Assembly: GCF_030409315.1 (NCBI RefSeq)
Contig: NZ_JAUFPS010000041.1
Coordinates: forward strand, 372,001 to 436,000
Length of the DNA: 64,000 bases
Direction of reading: 5' to 3'
From: Mucilaginibacter flavus
GTDB lineage: Bacteria; Bacteroidota; Bacteroidia; Sphingobacteriales; Sphingobacteriaceae
Within the stretch, counting starts at the first letter, position 1; the number at the start of each line of letters is the position of its first letter. The notes under the pieces were generated by a model, which saw only the letters and a program-made list of their open reading frames with translations, had not been told where the DNA came from and made no database searches. The position numbers were made by a program, and so were the translations under genes. This document shows positions 8,097 through 18,211 of the stretch, piece by piece.

Positions 8097-10487
8097 ATGT
8101 TAAAAAATTACATCAAAATAGCCTGGAGAAACCTTATTAAGCATAAGGTATTCTCATTTATAAACGTGGGCGGTTTAGCCATAGGCGTGGCAGCATTTTG
8201 GCTGATAAGCCTTTACGTGGCCGATGAATGGAGTTTTGACCGTTACAATACCAAGGCCGATCGTATTTTTCGTATTGCACAACATGGCGAATGGAATGGA
8301 GGAAAATTTAATCTTGCTGTTACCTCGCCTCCATACGCTCCCGCATTAAAAAACGATTATCCCGAGGTTGAAGAAGCCGTACGAATTGATGCCGAAGGCG
8401 GCGGTAAAATAAACTACGGAGATAAACAGATAAATGAGGGCTCTATATTATTTACAGATAAAGCCATTTTTAATGTATTTACCTTTCACTTTTTATACGG
8501 CGACGCGGAATCGGCGCTGGCAAAACCACAAACTATTGTTTTAACTAAAACGCTTGCGGTTAAGCTGTTTGGCGATGCCGAAAACGCACTGAATAAAACC
8601 ATCAATATTGAAAATACCCCAACAGCTGTAACCGGTGTTATTGACGACGTACCTGTGAACTCACACTTTGGTTTTCACGCTTTGCGCCCGTTCCCAACAG
8701 GGTTTACCGGTAAATGGGGCAACTCAAACCTGTACACTTATGTATTGCTCAAAAATCATGATGATTACAAAAAGATAGAAGCCAACTCCGACGCTTTTTT
8801 TAATAAATACCTCAAGGGTGATTTGGGCAAAATGAAATTCAATATGGAGTTGCAGCCGCTAACCGATATCCACCTCAAATCGGCGTTGGATTATGAAATA
8901 GGTAATAACGGTAATATAACCTACGTGTACGTATTTAGTGTGGTAGCGTTGTTGATTTTAGCCATCGCGGTTATCAATTACGTTAACCTTACAACGGCCC
9001 GCTCATCGGTTAGGGTAAAAGAAATAGGGGTGCGTAAAGTGATCGGTTCTGGCAAAACCCAGTTAATGGTTATGTTTTTTGCCGAATCGATTTTGTTAAC
9101 CGTAATAGCTACGCTTTTGGCAGGGGTGCTCATTCAGTTTGTGCTGCCTTATTTTAACCAGTTATCGGGTAAAAATCTGGTGTTAACGCAATTTGGCTTA
9201 ACCAAAACCATCATCGCCTTTGCGCTATTTTCGTTTACCACAGGAATGCTAAGCGGTTTATATCCGGCATTATTTCTTTCGGGCTTTAAAACCATATCAG
9301 CCATGAAGGGGCAAATGGGCAGCCAGGCATCTACTATATTATTCAGAAAATCATTGGTGGTGTTTCAGTTTGTGATCACCATTGTGATGATTGCCGGTTC
9401 ATGCATCATTTACCAGCAGCTAAACTTTGTAATGAACAAGGACCTTGGTTTTAATAAAGCCCAGGTACTCACTTTTCACATACATGATAAATCTGCACGA
9501 ACTAAAATTGCCGCTATAAAAACCCAGTTGCTGCAAAATCCCGCTATAGAAAGCGTAGGTATTGCCGGTAATCCTATCGGTAATAACGACATAGGTGGTG
9601 GCGATTTTAATTTAGGAGTAGATGGTAAAGCCACACAGGAATCAAAAATTGTGGAGAACCTGATTATAGATGAGGATTTTATTCCAACCCTGCAAATCAA
9701 AATGGATAAGGGGCGCAATTTTTCGCCTACGATGGCTACCGATCAAAAGGAATCTATTATTGTAAACCAAACGCTGGTAAAGGAAATGGGCTGGAAGGAC
9801 GCGGTAGGTAAAACCGTGCGCACCGGCGTTGATGAAAAAGGAAACGTGATATCGCAAACCATCATCGGTGTGGTGAAAGATTTTAATACCTATTCATTAC
9901 AACACAAAGTTTCGCCAATGGTATTGCAAATGCCTGCACAGGCAAATGACGAGGATAACCTGTACATCCGCATTGCCAAACACAATATCCCTGCCACACT
10001 TAGCTATATCAGTAAGGTATACGGGAAGTTTGACATTGAGAGTAAAGTTGAGTTCCATTTTCTCGATCAGAATTTTGCCAAACAGTACCAGTCGGAACAA
10101 AAGCAGGGGAGTATCCTCTTCATCTTCACCATCCTGGCTATCGGTATAGCGTGTTTAGGTTTATTTGGCCTGGTAACTTTTACTGCCGAGCAAAGGGTTA
10201 AAGAAATAGGCATCCGCAAAGTATTGGGGGCAAGTGTAACCTCTATAGTTGGCCTGTTGTCAAAAGATTTGATGAAGCTGGTATTGGTGGCAACCATAAT
10301 AGCGTCTCCGCTGGCCTGGTACGGCATGAGCAAATGGTTGCAAGGCTTCGCTTACAGGGTAGATATCCAGTGGTGGGTGTTTGTCATAGCAGGAACAGCC
10401 GCGATACTGATAGCATTTGTAACCGTAAGTTCCCAATCAGTAAGAGCCGCGACAGCTAACCCGGCCAGGAGTTTAAAAAGTGAATAG
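8097..10487 (+). CDS. ABC permease P1 (double FtsX/MacB type)
   Basis: First of 16 paralogous inner-membrane permeases. All share this build: an N-terminal cytoplasmic motif (here MLKNYIKIAWRNLIKHK), TM1 (about 19-42), a MacB-type periplasmic domain (about 45-280), three helices of an FtsX domain (about 283-395), a fifth helix (about 421-443) opening a second half, a second periplasmic domain, and a final FtsX domain (about 675-783), ending in a conserved NPxxSLxxE tail. One chain thus equals two fused FtsX half-transporters (about 8 TM), needing separate ATPases. In P1 the coupling motifs are KEIGVRKVIGSG near 308 and KEIGIRKVLGAS near 702. P1 heads unit A, 130 bp before P2. The substrate is unknown; MacB relatives export peptides, antibiotics or lipoproteins. 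Confidence 0.93.
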   Translation: MLKNYIKIAWRNLIKHKVFSFINVGGLAIGVAAFWLISLYVADEWSFDRYNTKADRIFRIAQHGEWNGGKFNLAVTSPPYAPALKNDYPEVEEAVRIDAEGGGKINYGDKQINEGSILFTDKAIFNVFTFHFLYGDAESALAKPQTIVLTKTLAVKLFGDAENALNKTINIENTPTAVTGVIDDVPVNSHFGFHALRPFPTGFTGKWGNSNLYTYVLLKNHDDYKKIEANSDAFFNKYLKGDLGKMKFNMELQPLTDIHLKSALDYEIGNNGNITYVYVFSVVALLILAIAVINYVNLTTARSSVRVKEIGVRKVIGSGKTQLMVMFFAESILLTVIATLLAGVLIQFVLPYFNQLSGKNLVLTQFGLTKTIIAFALFSFTTGMLSGLYPALFLSGFKTISAMKGQMGSQASTILFRKSLVVFQFVITIVMIAGSCIIYQQLNFVMNKDLGFNKAQVLTFHIHDKSARTKIAAIKTQLLQNPAIESVGIAGNPIGNNDIGGGDFNLGVDGKATQESKIVENLIIDEDFIPTLQIKMDKGRNFSPTMATDQKESIIVNQTLVKEMGWKDAVGKTVRTGVDEKGNVISQTIIGVVKDFNTYSLQHKVSPMVLQMPAQANDEDNLYIRIAKHNIPATLSYISKVYGKFDIESKVEFHFLDQNFAKQYQSEQKQGSILFIFTILAIGIACLGLFGLVTFTAEQRVKEIGIRKVLGASVTSIVGLLSKDLMKLVLVATIIASPLAWYGMSKWLQGFAYRVDIQWWVFVIAGTAAILIAFVTVSSQSVRAATANPARSLKSE

Positions 10488-10492
10488 CAAAC

Positions 10493-10610
10493 GTTCATTG
10501 GTTCATTAGTTCACTGGTTCATTGGTCTTTTATGATTTGATAAACTACCGGGTAACCAAAAACTGATGAACATTGCACCAATGAACTAATGAACCAGTGA
10601 ACCAATAAAC
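10493..10610. repeat. 8-mer tandem repeat, inverted arms (family 1)
   Basis: Left arm 10493-10526 is four units of GTTCATTG, GTTCATTA, GTTCACTG, GTTCATTG plus GT. Right arm 10577-10610 is the complementary series (CCAATGAA, CTAATGAA, CCAGTGAA, CCAATAAA). The arms can pair over 34 bp with a few mismatches because the middle units are swapped in order. The right arm ends 7 bp before the P2 start codon. Confidence 0.85.
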
Positions 10611-10617
10611 TAACAAA

Positions 10618-13002
10618 ATGATAAGAAATTATTTAAAAACCGCCTGGCGTAATATTGCCAATAACAAGTTTTACGCTGCCATTAATGTGGCCGGACTTAC
10701 CTTTGGTTTGGTTATCGGGCTGTTTATGCTGCTTTGGGTGCAGGATGAACTAAGTTTTGATACCTTCAATAAGAAAGGACCGCAAATTTACCGGGTTGGC
10801 ATTGTTGGCGGTACAGATGTAAGCAAACAAATTTTTACAAACATTATAGCCCCGGTTGCAACCCGCGCCAAGGCCGAATTACCCGAGGTTACCGATGCCG
10901 TGCGGATCATGAACATAGGTGAAGCACCTTTTAAATATAAAGACAAGAACTTTAAAGAGGATAAATTTGCTTTTACAGATCCTTCTTACTTTTCGGTGTT
11001 TGATTTTAAATTGATTGCAGGCGATAAAAAAAATCCCTTCCCCGATAATAATTCGGTGGTGATAACCCAGGCTATGGCCAAAAAATATTTTGGTAATGAA
11101 GACCCTATCGGTAAAGTGGTTGTTTTAGGTTTAAATGAAAGCCTTAAAGTAACCGGTGTTGTTACCGACTATCCCGAGAATTCAACCCTAAAGCTTAATA
11201 TACTGCTGCCTTTGAGCAGGCTTAACAAGTTGATGTATCTTGATAGGAACTTCAGTTATGATAATAAAAACTTCTTAAAATCGATGGATGCCGATTGGGC
11301 CAACTTTGCCTATGAAACCTATCTTTTGGTAAAACCCAATGCCGATATCAATAAGCTTACAAAAGAGTTAAGGGCTATACATGAGCGCGAACACCCGGTT
11401 GATGCGCCTGTGCCATACCTTGCCCAGCCATTATTCCAGATGCATTTATACAAAGCCGATGGCAGCAATGGTGGTATTGAAACCGTTCGCACGTTTGCCA
11501 TTGTAGCTATTTTAATACTGGTAATAGCTTGTATTAATTATGTTAACCTTTCAACAGCCAGATCAATGCTGCGTGCTAAAGAGGTAAGCATGCGTAAAAT
11601 TATCGGTGCGGGTAAACTACAGCTGTTTATGCAGTTTATGATTGAAACCACACTATTATTTGCTATTGCCACCGCTCTGGCAGTTACCCTCATGTATGTT
11701 TTAATGCCTGCGTACAACAGTTTTTCGGGTAAGCAATTGCAGTTGTCGGTAACCAACTACCAGGTGTGGATGTATATAGCTATTACGCTGGTTGGCACAC
11801 TTGCGGCTTCAAGCATTTATCCTGCTTTAATGCTATCGTCATTTGAGCCTTTAAAGGCACTTAAAGGTAAAGTAACGGCGGGCATAGGCAATACCGTATT
11901 CAGAAAAGTGCTTGTTGTATTGCAATTCAGCGTTTCTGTGGTATTGATCATAGGCACATTGGTTATTGGCAAACAGCTTAATTTTATTCAGAAGAAAGAC
12001 CTTGGTTACGATAAAGAAAATGTTTTTGCCTTTGGCATGCGTGATATGCGCCAGCATTATGATGCCGTTAAGCAGGAATTATTAAAACAACCCGGTGTAT
12101 TATCGGTAACCCGTTCCGGTGGCGATATCATCGAAAACGATAACTGGACAGGAGATAACGATTGGGATGGTAAACCGGCAAAATCAAACCTGTTTTTCCA
12201 TCCGCTACCTATTGATAAGGATTTTATATCCTTCTTTAAGTTGAAAATGAAGGAGGGGAGCGCCTTTACCGGAGCGGTAGCGGATACTACTCATTTTGTA
12301 CTAAACGAAGCCGCGGTGGCCGCCATGGGTATTAAAGACCCAATAGGTAAAAATATCAGGATTCAAAAAATGAAAGGTACCATTACCGGTATTGTAAAAG
12401 ATTTTCATTACGCGTCTATGCGTAAAAAAATTGAGCCGGCTGTGTTATACTACCGTACCGATGACTTTTACAAAATATACATTAAAACAACCGGTGCCGA
12501 TGCCCAAAAAGCGATAGCAGCAGCGCAGGCCTCATGGAAACAATACAACGGTGATTCTCCTTTTTCCTACACTTTCCTCGACGATTCTTTCAACCAGCTA
12601 TATAAAACCGAGCAACGCACCGGCTCGCTCTTCAACATATTTTCGGGCATAGCCATCTTTATATCGTGTTTGGGTTTGTTTGGCCTGGCCACCTACTCGG
12701 CGCAGGTTAAAACCCGCGAAATAGGGATTCGCAAAGTACTGGGATCAAGTGTTAGCGGTATAATCAGGCTACTGGCAACTGAATTTATTGTGCTTATCGT
12801 AATCGCAATTGTAATTGCGGTGCCCATTGCTTATTACGCTATGGATAAATGGCTACAGGATTATGCGTACCGGATATCCATAACCATTTGGGTATTCCTG
12901 ATGGCTGGCTTTGGTGCCACGGCAATAGCATTGATAACCATTAGCATACAATCTGTTAAAGCTGCTATTGCAAATCCGGTTAAAAGTTTGAGAAGTGAGT
13001 AA
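10618..13002 (+). CDS. ABC permease P2 (double FtsX/MacB type)
   Basis: 794 residues with the same fused two-half build as P1. TM1 FGLVIGLFMLLWV is followed by QDELSFDTFN, the usual entry to the first periplasmic domain. The first coupling loop is unusual: KEVSMRKIIGAG near 320, with Ser where all other paralogues but P16's second loop have Gly. The second loop is REIGIRKVLGSS near 700. It ends NPVKSLRSE. Second gene of unit A; the 183-bp gap to P3 holds the longest family 1 repeat. It is a distinct lineage within the array, with no near-identical partner here. Confidence 0.93.
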   Translation: MIRNYLKTAWRNIANNKFYAAINVAGLTFGLVIGLFMLLWVQDELSFDTFNKKGPQIYRVGIVGGTDVSKQIFTNIIAPVATRAKAELPEVTDAVRIMNIGEAPFKYKDKNFKEDKFAFTDPSYFSVFDFKLIAGDKKNPFPDNNSVVITQAMAKKYFGNEDPIGKVVVLGLNESLKVTGVVTDYPENSTLKLNILLPLSRLNKLMYLDRNFSYDNKNFLKSMDADWANFAYETYLLVKPNADINKLTKELRAIHEREHPVDAPVPYLAQPLFQMHLYKADGSNGGIETVRTFAIVAILILVIACINYVNLSTARSMLRAKEVSMRKIIGAGKLQLFMQFMIETTLLFAIATALAVTLMYVLMPAYNSFSGKQLQLSVTNYQVWMYIAITLVGTLAASSIYPALMLSSFEPLKALKGKVTAGIGNTVFRKVLVVLQFSVSVVLIIGTLVIGKQLNFIQKKDLGYDKENVFAFGMRDMRQHYDAVKQELLKQPGVLSVTRSGGDIIENDNWTGDNDWDGKPAKSNLFFHPLPIDKDFISFFKLKMKEGSAFTGAVADTTHFVLNEAAVAAMGIKDPIGKNIRIQKMKGTITGIVKDFHYASMRKKIEPAVLYYRTDDFYKIYIKTTGADAQKAIAAAQASWKQYNGDSPFSYTFLDDSFNQLYKTEQRTGSLFNIFSGIAIFISCLGLFGLATYSAQVKTREIGIRKVLGSSVSGIIRLLATEFIVLIVIAIVIAVPIAYYAMDKWLQDYAYRISITIWVFLMAGFGATAIALITISIQSVKAAIANPVKSLRSE

Positions 13003-13005
13003 AGT

Positions 13006-13180
13006 GTTCATTGGTTCATTAGTTCACTGGTTTATTGGTTTTGTATAATCGATAAAACAGAACCGGCAACTACCCTAATGATTCCATGATTCGGTAAGCT
13101 ACAAATTAATGAACATTGCACCAATGAACTAATGAACAAGTGAACCAATGAACTAATGAACAAGTGAACCAATGAACTAA
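13006..13180. repeat. 8-mer tandem repeat with doubled right arm (family 1)
   Basis: Left arm 13006-13039 (GTTCATTG, GTTCATTA, GTTCACTG, GTTTATTG). Right arm about 13119-13180 carries the triplet CCAATGAA, CTAATGAA, CAAGTGAA twice in tandem plus a partial third copy, i.e. a 24-bp higher-order repeat. It ends 5 bp before the P3 start. Confidence 0.85.
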
Positions 13181-13185
13181 ATAAA

Positions 13186-15612
13186 ATGATAAAAAATTAT
13201 ATTAAAACCGCCTTTCGTACGCTCAGGAAAAACCTGGGCTTTACGGCTATAAACGTATTGGGGCTGGCCCTTGGGTTGGCTACCTGTTTATTGATTGTTT
13301 TTTATGTGGTAGATGAGTTAAGTTACGACCGATATAATGTAAACGCCAATAGAATATACCGTATAAATAACATTATCAAATTTGGAGGTAACGATCAAAA
13401 ATATGCCACTACGCCTGCGCCGTTGGCGGCAGCGCTGGTAGCAGATATTCCTGAGGTGGAAAAAACCGCGCGACTCATAAATAGGGGAGGTTACAACGTA
13501 AAAAAAGGTAGTCAAAACATCAAGGAAGATCATATGCTATACGCGGATGCTTCTCTTTTTGATGTTTTTACCTTGCCCATGATAGCCGGCGAACAAAAAA
13601 CTGCATTGGCTGAACCGCATAGCGTAGTTATTGATGAAACTGTTGCCAAACGTTATTTTAATAACCCTTTACAGGCGCTTGGTAAAACCTTAACTTTTAA
13701 TGACAGTATTTTATATAAAGTAACCGGCGTTATTAAGGATATACCCAAGCAATCGCATTTTAACTATGGTTTCTTTTTATCGATGAGCAGCCTTGCCGAA
13801 AGCAGAGAAAACGCCTGGTTCAGCAATAATTTCAATACCTATGTTTTATTAAAAAAAGGTGCCGATCCCAAAAAGTTTGAAGCTAAATTGCCCTTAATTA
13901 TGCGAAAATATGCGGGTGCCCAATTACAGGGAATTTTGCATATCACTTTTGACACTTTTGAAAAAGCAGGTAATAAGTATGCATTTGATATAATACCGCT
14001 TACAGATATTCATCTAAAATCAAACGCTACCTCTGATCTGGCACCTAATGGCAATATTTTGTATGTGTATATATTTACCGCCGTTGCTGTTTTTATTTTG
14101 CTGATAGCCTGCGTAAACTTTATGAATCTGTCAACCGCACGCTCATCAAACCGTGCTAAAGAAGTGGGCGTACGCAAAGTATTAGGGTCGGCACGTAAAC
14201 TGTTGATCTTCCAATTTTTGTCGGAGTCTGTTATAGTCACATTTATAGCTGGGGTATTGGCTGTTGCCGGAGCTTATTTATTCCTGCCGATGTTTAACAA
14301 TATAGCCGATAAATCTTTTTCATTTAATGCGGCGTCTTTAATTTGGCTGGTGCCAGGTATGTTAATTGCCGTGCTGATTATTGGCTGTCTTGCCGGGTTT
14401 TACCCCGCCTTTTTCCTTTCAGGCTTTCAGCCAATTGAAGTATTAAAGGGCAAATTGGCCAGCGGCTTTAAGGGGGGATGGCTGAGGAGTTTCCTGGTAG
14501 TGTTCCAGTTTTCAATATCTATTTTTCTGATCACAGGCACGCTGGTGATTTATAATCAGCTACAATATATTCAGCATAAAGATTTGGGTTACAAGCGCGA
14601 TCAGGTGATGATTATTCACAATACATGGGATTTGGGTAACCAGGCGGCCACATTTAAAAACGAAGTAAAACAATTGCCAGGTGTAATAAATGCCACGATG
14701 ACCGGCTTTTTACCTACCATGGACTACCGCAATAGTAGTAGCATGTTTCCTGATAGGAACATGGATCAAAAGAAGGCCATACTGGCACAAACCTGGACTA
14801 CCGATGACGACTACCTACCTACGCTTGGTTTAAAATTGATTAAAGGTCGCAATTTTAGCAAAGAGATGGCTACCGACTCTGTATCAATGATCATCAACGA
14901 AACTGCTGCGAAGCTCATGGGAGTAAACGACCCAATTAACAAGACGCTTTTTGTTCCGCAGGATAATATGGCCAAAATATGGAAGGAGTATCACATTATT
15001 GGGGTTATAAAAGATTTTAATTTCAATTCTTTACGAAACAATATTACCCCGGTGGTTTTGATGTATGGCAGGGATTTAGGGGCGCTTAGCCTTAAAGTGA
15101 ATGCCCGGAATATTCCCGCATTGATGAGCCTTATTAAAGATAAATGGAAAGGTTTGGCTCCCAACCGCGAGTTCAATTACTCTTTTATGGATCAGGACTT
15201 TGAATCAACTTATCGCCAGGAGCAACGCATGGGCACTATCTCTGTGATTTTTACAACATTGGCCATCATTATAGCTTGCCTTGGCTTGTTTGGCCTGGCT
15301 GCCTACGCTGCCGAGCAACGGAGTAAAGAAATCGGTATCCGCAAAGTATTAGGAGCCGAAGTAAGCACCATCGTAGCCATGCTTTCAAAAGACTTTATAA
15401 AACTGGTGCTGATAGCTATTGTATTTGCCACGCCATTGGCCTGGCTGGCTATGCACCAATGGCTGCAAAGTTTCGCGTATCGGCAAAACATCCAATGGTG
15501 GGTAATAGCCTTATCGGCATTCCTGGCCATTTTTATAGCCTTTGCAACCATCAGCTTCCAATCTATCAAAGCAGCGTTAACAAATCCGGTTAAAAGCCTC
15601 AGAAGCGAGTAG
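13186..15612 (+). CDS. ABC permease P3 (double FtsX/MacB type)
   Basis: 808 residues. Coupling loops are KEVGVRKVLGSAR near 324 and KEIGIRKVLGAEV near 713. Its closest relative in the window is P15, 34 kb downstream: both share LGLALGLATCLLIV in TM1, an SRS/SS..NR-type ARS segment before the first loop, FQFSISIFLI.GTLVIYNQL in TM5, the periplasmic segment MTGFLPT and SFMDQDF before TM6. This points to a duplication, with later insertion or deletion separating them. Third gene of unit A; 101 bp before P4. Confidence 0.93.
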   Translation: MIKNYIKTAFRTLRKNLGFTAINVLGLALGLATCLLIVFYVVDELSYDRYNVNANRIYRINNIIKFGGNDQKYATTPAPLAAALVADIPEVEKTARLINRGGYNVKKGSQNIKEDHMLYADASLFDVFTLPMIAGEQKTALAEPHSVVIDETVAKRYFNNPLQALGKTLTFNDSILYKVTGVIKDIPKQSHFNYGFFLSMSSLAESRENAWFSNNFNTYVLLKKGADPKKFEAKLPLIMRKYAGAQLQGILHITFDTFEKAGNKYAFDIIPLTDIHLKSNATSDLAPNGNILYVYIFTAVAVFILLIACVNFMNLSTARSSNRAKEVGVRKVLGSARKLLIFQFLSESVIVTFIAGVLAVAGAYLFLPMFNNIADKSFSFNAASLIWLVPGMLIAVLIIGCLAGFYPAFFLSGFQPIEVLKGKLASGFKGGWLRSFLVVFQFSISIFLITGTLVIYNQLQYIQHKDLGYKRDQVMIIHNTWDLGNQAATFKNEVKQLPGVINATMTGFLPTMDYRNSSSMFPDRNMDQKKAILAQTWTTDDDYLPTLGLKLIKGRNFSKEMATDSVSMIINETAAKLMGVNDPINKTLFVPQDNMAKIWKEYHIIGVIKDFNFNSLRNNITPVVLMYGRDLGALSLKVNARNIPALMSLIKDKWKGLAPNREFNYSFMDQDFESTYRQEQRMGTISVIFTTLAIIIACLGLFGLAAYAAEQRSKEIGIRKVLGAEVSTIVAMLSKDFIKLVLIAIVFATPLAWLAMHQWLQSFAYRQNIQWWVIALSAFLAIFIAFATISFQSIKAALTNPVKSLRSE

Positions 15613-15614
15613 GT

Positions 15615-15710
15615 AGTTGCCAGTTTGTGGTGGACAGTTTGCAGTCAGCCGACAGATAATTATGCTACAGATACCAATGAACTAATGAACAAGTGAACCA
15701 ATGAACCAAC
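15615..15710. repeat. Mixed short repeats between P3 and P4
   Basis: 15617-15652 contains GGACAGTTTGCAGT-type units (family 6, also at 40114-40160 and 50252-50280). 15673-15710 is a family 1 arm (CCAATGAA, CTAATGAA, CAAGTGAA, CCAATGAA) ending 4 bp before the P4 start; no left family 1 arm is present. Confidence 0.75.
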
Positions 15711-15713
15711 ACA

Positions 15714-18089
15714 ATGATTAAAAATTATTTCAAAATAGCCTGGCGAAACCTTTACAAACAAAAGGCATTTTCGCTTATCCATATCCTCGGTTTAACTATG
15801 GGTATTACGGTTTGCCTTATGATATTCTTGTATATCATGAATGAGTTTAGTGTGGATAGCTTTCATAGGCAGGGTAAAAACATTTATCGTGTTATGCGCG
15901 GCTTTGATCCGGCCAAACCTGGGGTTCCTTACGTATCGGCACCTTACGCGCCTGCTTTGTTGAATGATTATCCGCAGGATATAAAAATGGCGGTAAGGGT
16001 AGCCCCCCAAAACAACCTGGTATCATTTGGTGATAAGGCGTTTAATGAAAAAAAGGTTTACGCTGCCGATGCCGGTTTTTTTAAACTTTTCTCGTTCCCG
16101 CTTATCAAAGGCGATGCAAACAGCGCGTTGGATAACCCCAATAGTGTGGTTTTAACAGAAACAACCGCCAAAAAGTATTTTGGCTCTGCCGATAAAGCTA
16201 TGGGTAGGGTTGTGCAATTTGACAAGGATCTGCAATTGAAAGTTACCGGCGTAGCTAAAGATGTCCCTTCAAATTCACATTTGTATTTCGACCTGGTGAT
16301 GCCGATCTCTAACTACACCAAGTACCCCAATTACAATATATGGATCAATAACGGTTTATTTACCTATGTGCTGTTAAATGAGCATACTAAACAAGCATCG
16401 ATTGAACGCAGGTTTAGCCAGTTCATGGACAAATACATGGGGCCGGATATGAAGAAGTTTGGCACCAAATTTACTTTAAGCCTTACCCCCCTAAAAGATA
16501 TTTATTTTGAGCCGTATACCGAGTTTGACGATGTGCGTCACGGCGATAAAACGGTAGTGTTTATATTTATTTCGATAGCGGCGCTTATTATGCTCATCGC
16601 CTGTATCAACTTCATGAATTTGGCCACCATAAGGGCGGTAGAGCGTTCAAAAGAAGTAGGCATGCGCAAAGTTATGGGCGCGTTACGTAATCACCTCATT
16701 TGGCAATTTATAGGCGAATCATTAATGCTGGCGCTTATTTCCTGCGCGCTTTCAATTGGATTATTAATGTTATTGATGCCGGCCTACAATCAGTTACTGG
16801 GGTATAATCTTACGGTATCATGGAATAGTCCATCCATCTATTTATTTCTTTTTGGGGTGATATTGATTGTTGGTTTTTTAGCCGGCAGTTATCCGGCCAT
16901 TTTCATGTCGGCGTTTTCGCCAATTCAGGCCTTGAAGGGTAAACTAAAGCTGGGTAAAGGTGGTAGCATTTTCAGGGAATCATTGGTGGTATTGCAATTT
17001 GGTATTTCGGTGATGCTTATTATAGGTACCATTGTTATTGTAAACCAGATGCATTATATCAAAAGTAAATCGCTGGGGTACGATAAAGCCCAAACATTGG
17101 TAGTTAAAATTGATAACAATGATATTTACAATCATCGCATAGCATTTAAAAATGAATTGCAAAATTCAGGGATAGTATCATCCGTTTCCCTGATGTCGGG
17201 GGAGCCGGGCGGATTTTACGATATGCATAGCTTTAACGGCGAGGGTCAGCAAGCCAGTTTCATGTCGCGCACTGAATTTACCGATTTTGAATATGTGAAG
17301 ACTTTAGGCCTCAAAATAATCGCGGGCAGGGATTTTTCGCCCTCATTTGCTACCGATACCACCAATTCGGTATTGTTGAACCGTACTGCCGCCAGAAAGT
17401 TAGGCTTCTCGCCGCAACAAGCTATTGGTAAATGGATAAGAAACTTAGGCAGGGATGATAAACGCCGCAATGTAATTGGCGTGGTTGAAGATTTTAACTT
17501 CCTATCGCTTAAAGAAAACATGGATGCCCTGGTGATTTCGCCAAGTGAAGACCGAAGGGTAATTGTGATTAAATTAAAACCGGGCAATATCGCAGCTACG
17601 TTAGCCGCGATTAAAGCTGCATATGCCAAAGTAGCGCCGGTTTATCCGTTTGAGTATACTTTTTTAGATCAAAAGTTTGATACCACCTACAAAACCGATA
17701 TCAGGCAGCAAACTATGCTGACAATCTTCTCGGGCCTGGCTATTTTTATCGCTTGCCTTGGTTTATTTGGACTGGCATCGTTCACAGCCGCCAGGCGCAC
17801 CAAAGAGATCGGCGTACGCAAGGTATTGGGCTCATCGGTACAAAATATCCTGGTGCTTATTTCAAAGGACCTGTTAAAACCGGTATTACTGGCAACAATA
17901 ATAGCCATGCCAATTGGATATTACCTGATGAATAAGTGGCTGCAAAGTTTCGCCTACAAAACGCCGCTCCATTGGTGGATTTTTGTTTTGGCGGCGTTTT
18001 TAACTTTTGTGATCGCGTTAGCAACCATCAGCTTTCAATCGCTTAAAGCCGCGTTGACGAACCCAATACGAAGTTTAAGGTCGGAATAG
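15714..18089 (+). CDS. ABC permease P4 (double FtsX/MacB type)
   Basis: 791 residues. N-terminus MIKNYFKIAWRNLYKQK, TM1 LGLTMGITVCLMIFLYI followed by MNEFSVDSFH. Coupling loops are KEVGMRKVMGALR near 312 (preceded by NLATIRAVERS rather than NLSTARS) and KEIGVRKVLGSSV near 696. Ends NPIRSLRSE. Fourth gene of unit A. After its stop only one family 1 arm remains, followed by a TTTAGAG-rich stretch before P5. Confidence 0.93.
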   Translation: MIKNYFKIAWRNLYKQKAFSLIHILGLTMGITVCLMIFLYIMNEFSVDSFHRQGKNIYRVMRGFDPAKPGVPYVSAPYAPALLNDYPQDIKMAVRVAPQNNLVSFGDKAFNEKKVYAADAGFFKLFSFPLIKGDANSALDNPNSVVLTETTAKKYFGSADKAMGRVVQFDKDLQLKVTGVAKDVPSNSHLYFDLVMPISNYTKYPNYNIWINNGLFTYVLLNEHTKQASIERRFSQFMDKYMGPDMKKFGTKFTLSLTPLKDIYFEPYTEFDDVRHGDKTVVFIFISIAALIMLIACINFMNLATIRAVERSKEVGMRKVMGALRNHLIWQFIGESLMLALISCALSIGLLMLLMPAYNQLLGYNLTVSWNSPSIYLFLFGVILIVGFLAGSYPAIFMSAFSPIQALKGKLKLGKGGSIFRESLVVLQFGISVMLIIGTIVIVNQMHYIKSKSLGYDKAQTLVVKIDNNDIYNHRIAFKNELQNSGIVSSVSLMSGEPGGFYDMHSFNGEGQQASFMSRTEFTDFEYVKTLGLKIIAGRDFSPSFATDTTNSVLLNRTAARKLGFSPQQAIGKWIRNLGRDDKRRNVIGVVEDFNFLSLKENMDALVISPSEDRRVIVIKLKPGNIAATLAAIKAAYAKVAPVYPFEYTFLDQKFDTTYKTDIRQQTMLTIFSGLAIFIACLGLFGLASFTAARRTKEIGVRKVLGSSVQNILVLISKDLLKPVLLATIIAMPIGYYLMNKWLQSFAYKTPLHWWIFVLAAFLTFVIALATISFQSLKAALTNPIRSLRSE

Positions 18090-18206
18090 GTGGTTCATTT
18101 GTTCACTGGTTCATTAGTTCATTGGTCTGGGTGTAGAAGATCGCATTATAGCAGGGTTTTAGGATTTGAAAATTAGGGATTAGAGTTTTATAGTTTAGAG
18201 ATTTAA
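18090..18206. repeat. Single family 1 arm plus TTTAGAG-type repeat (family 5)
   Basis: 18091-18126 is a lone GTTCATT-type arm. 18155-18205 is a degenerate A/T-rich tandem with TTTTAGGATTTG, ATTAGGGATTAGAG and TTTAGAGATTTA, ending a few bases before the P5 start. The same style precedes P10 and P14. Confidence 0.7.
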
Positions 18207-18211
18207 CAATT

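Noticed and set aside
10493..10610. Regular direct repeats between P1 and P2 (and later gaps) as a CRISPR array
   Set aside because: Units are 7-8 bases, contiguous and degenerate, with no unique spacers of uniform size and no cas genes; they are tandem and inverted short repeats.
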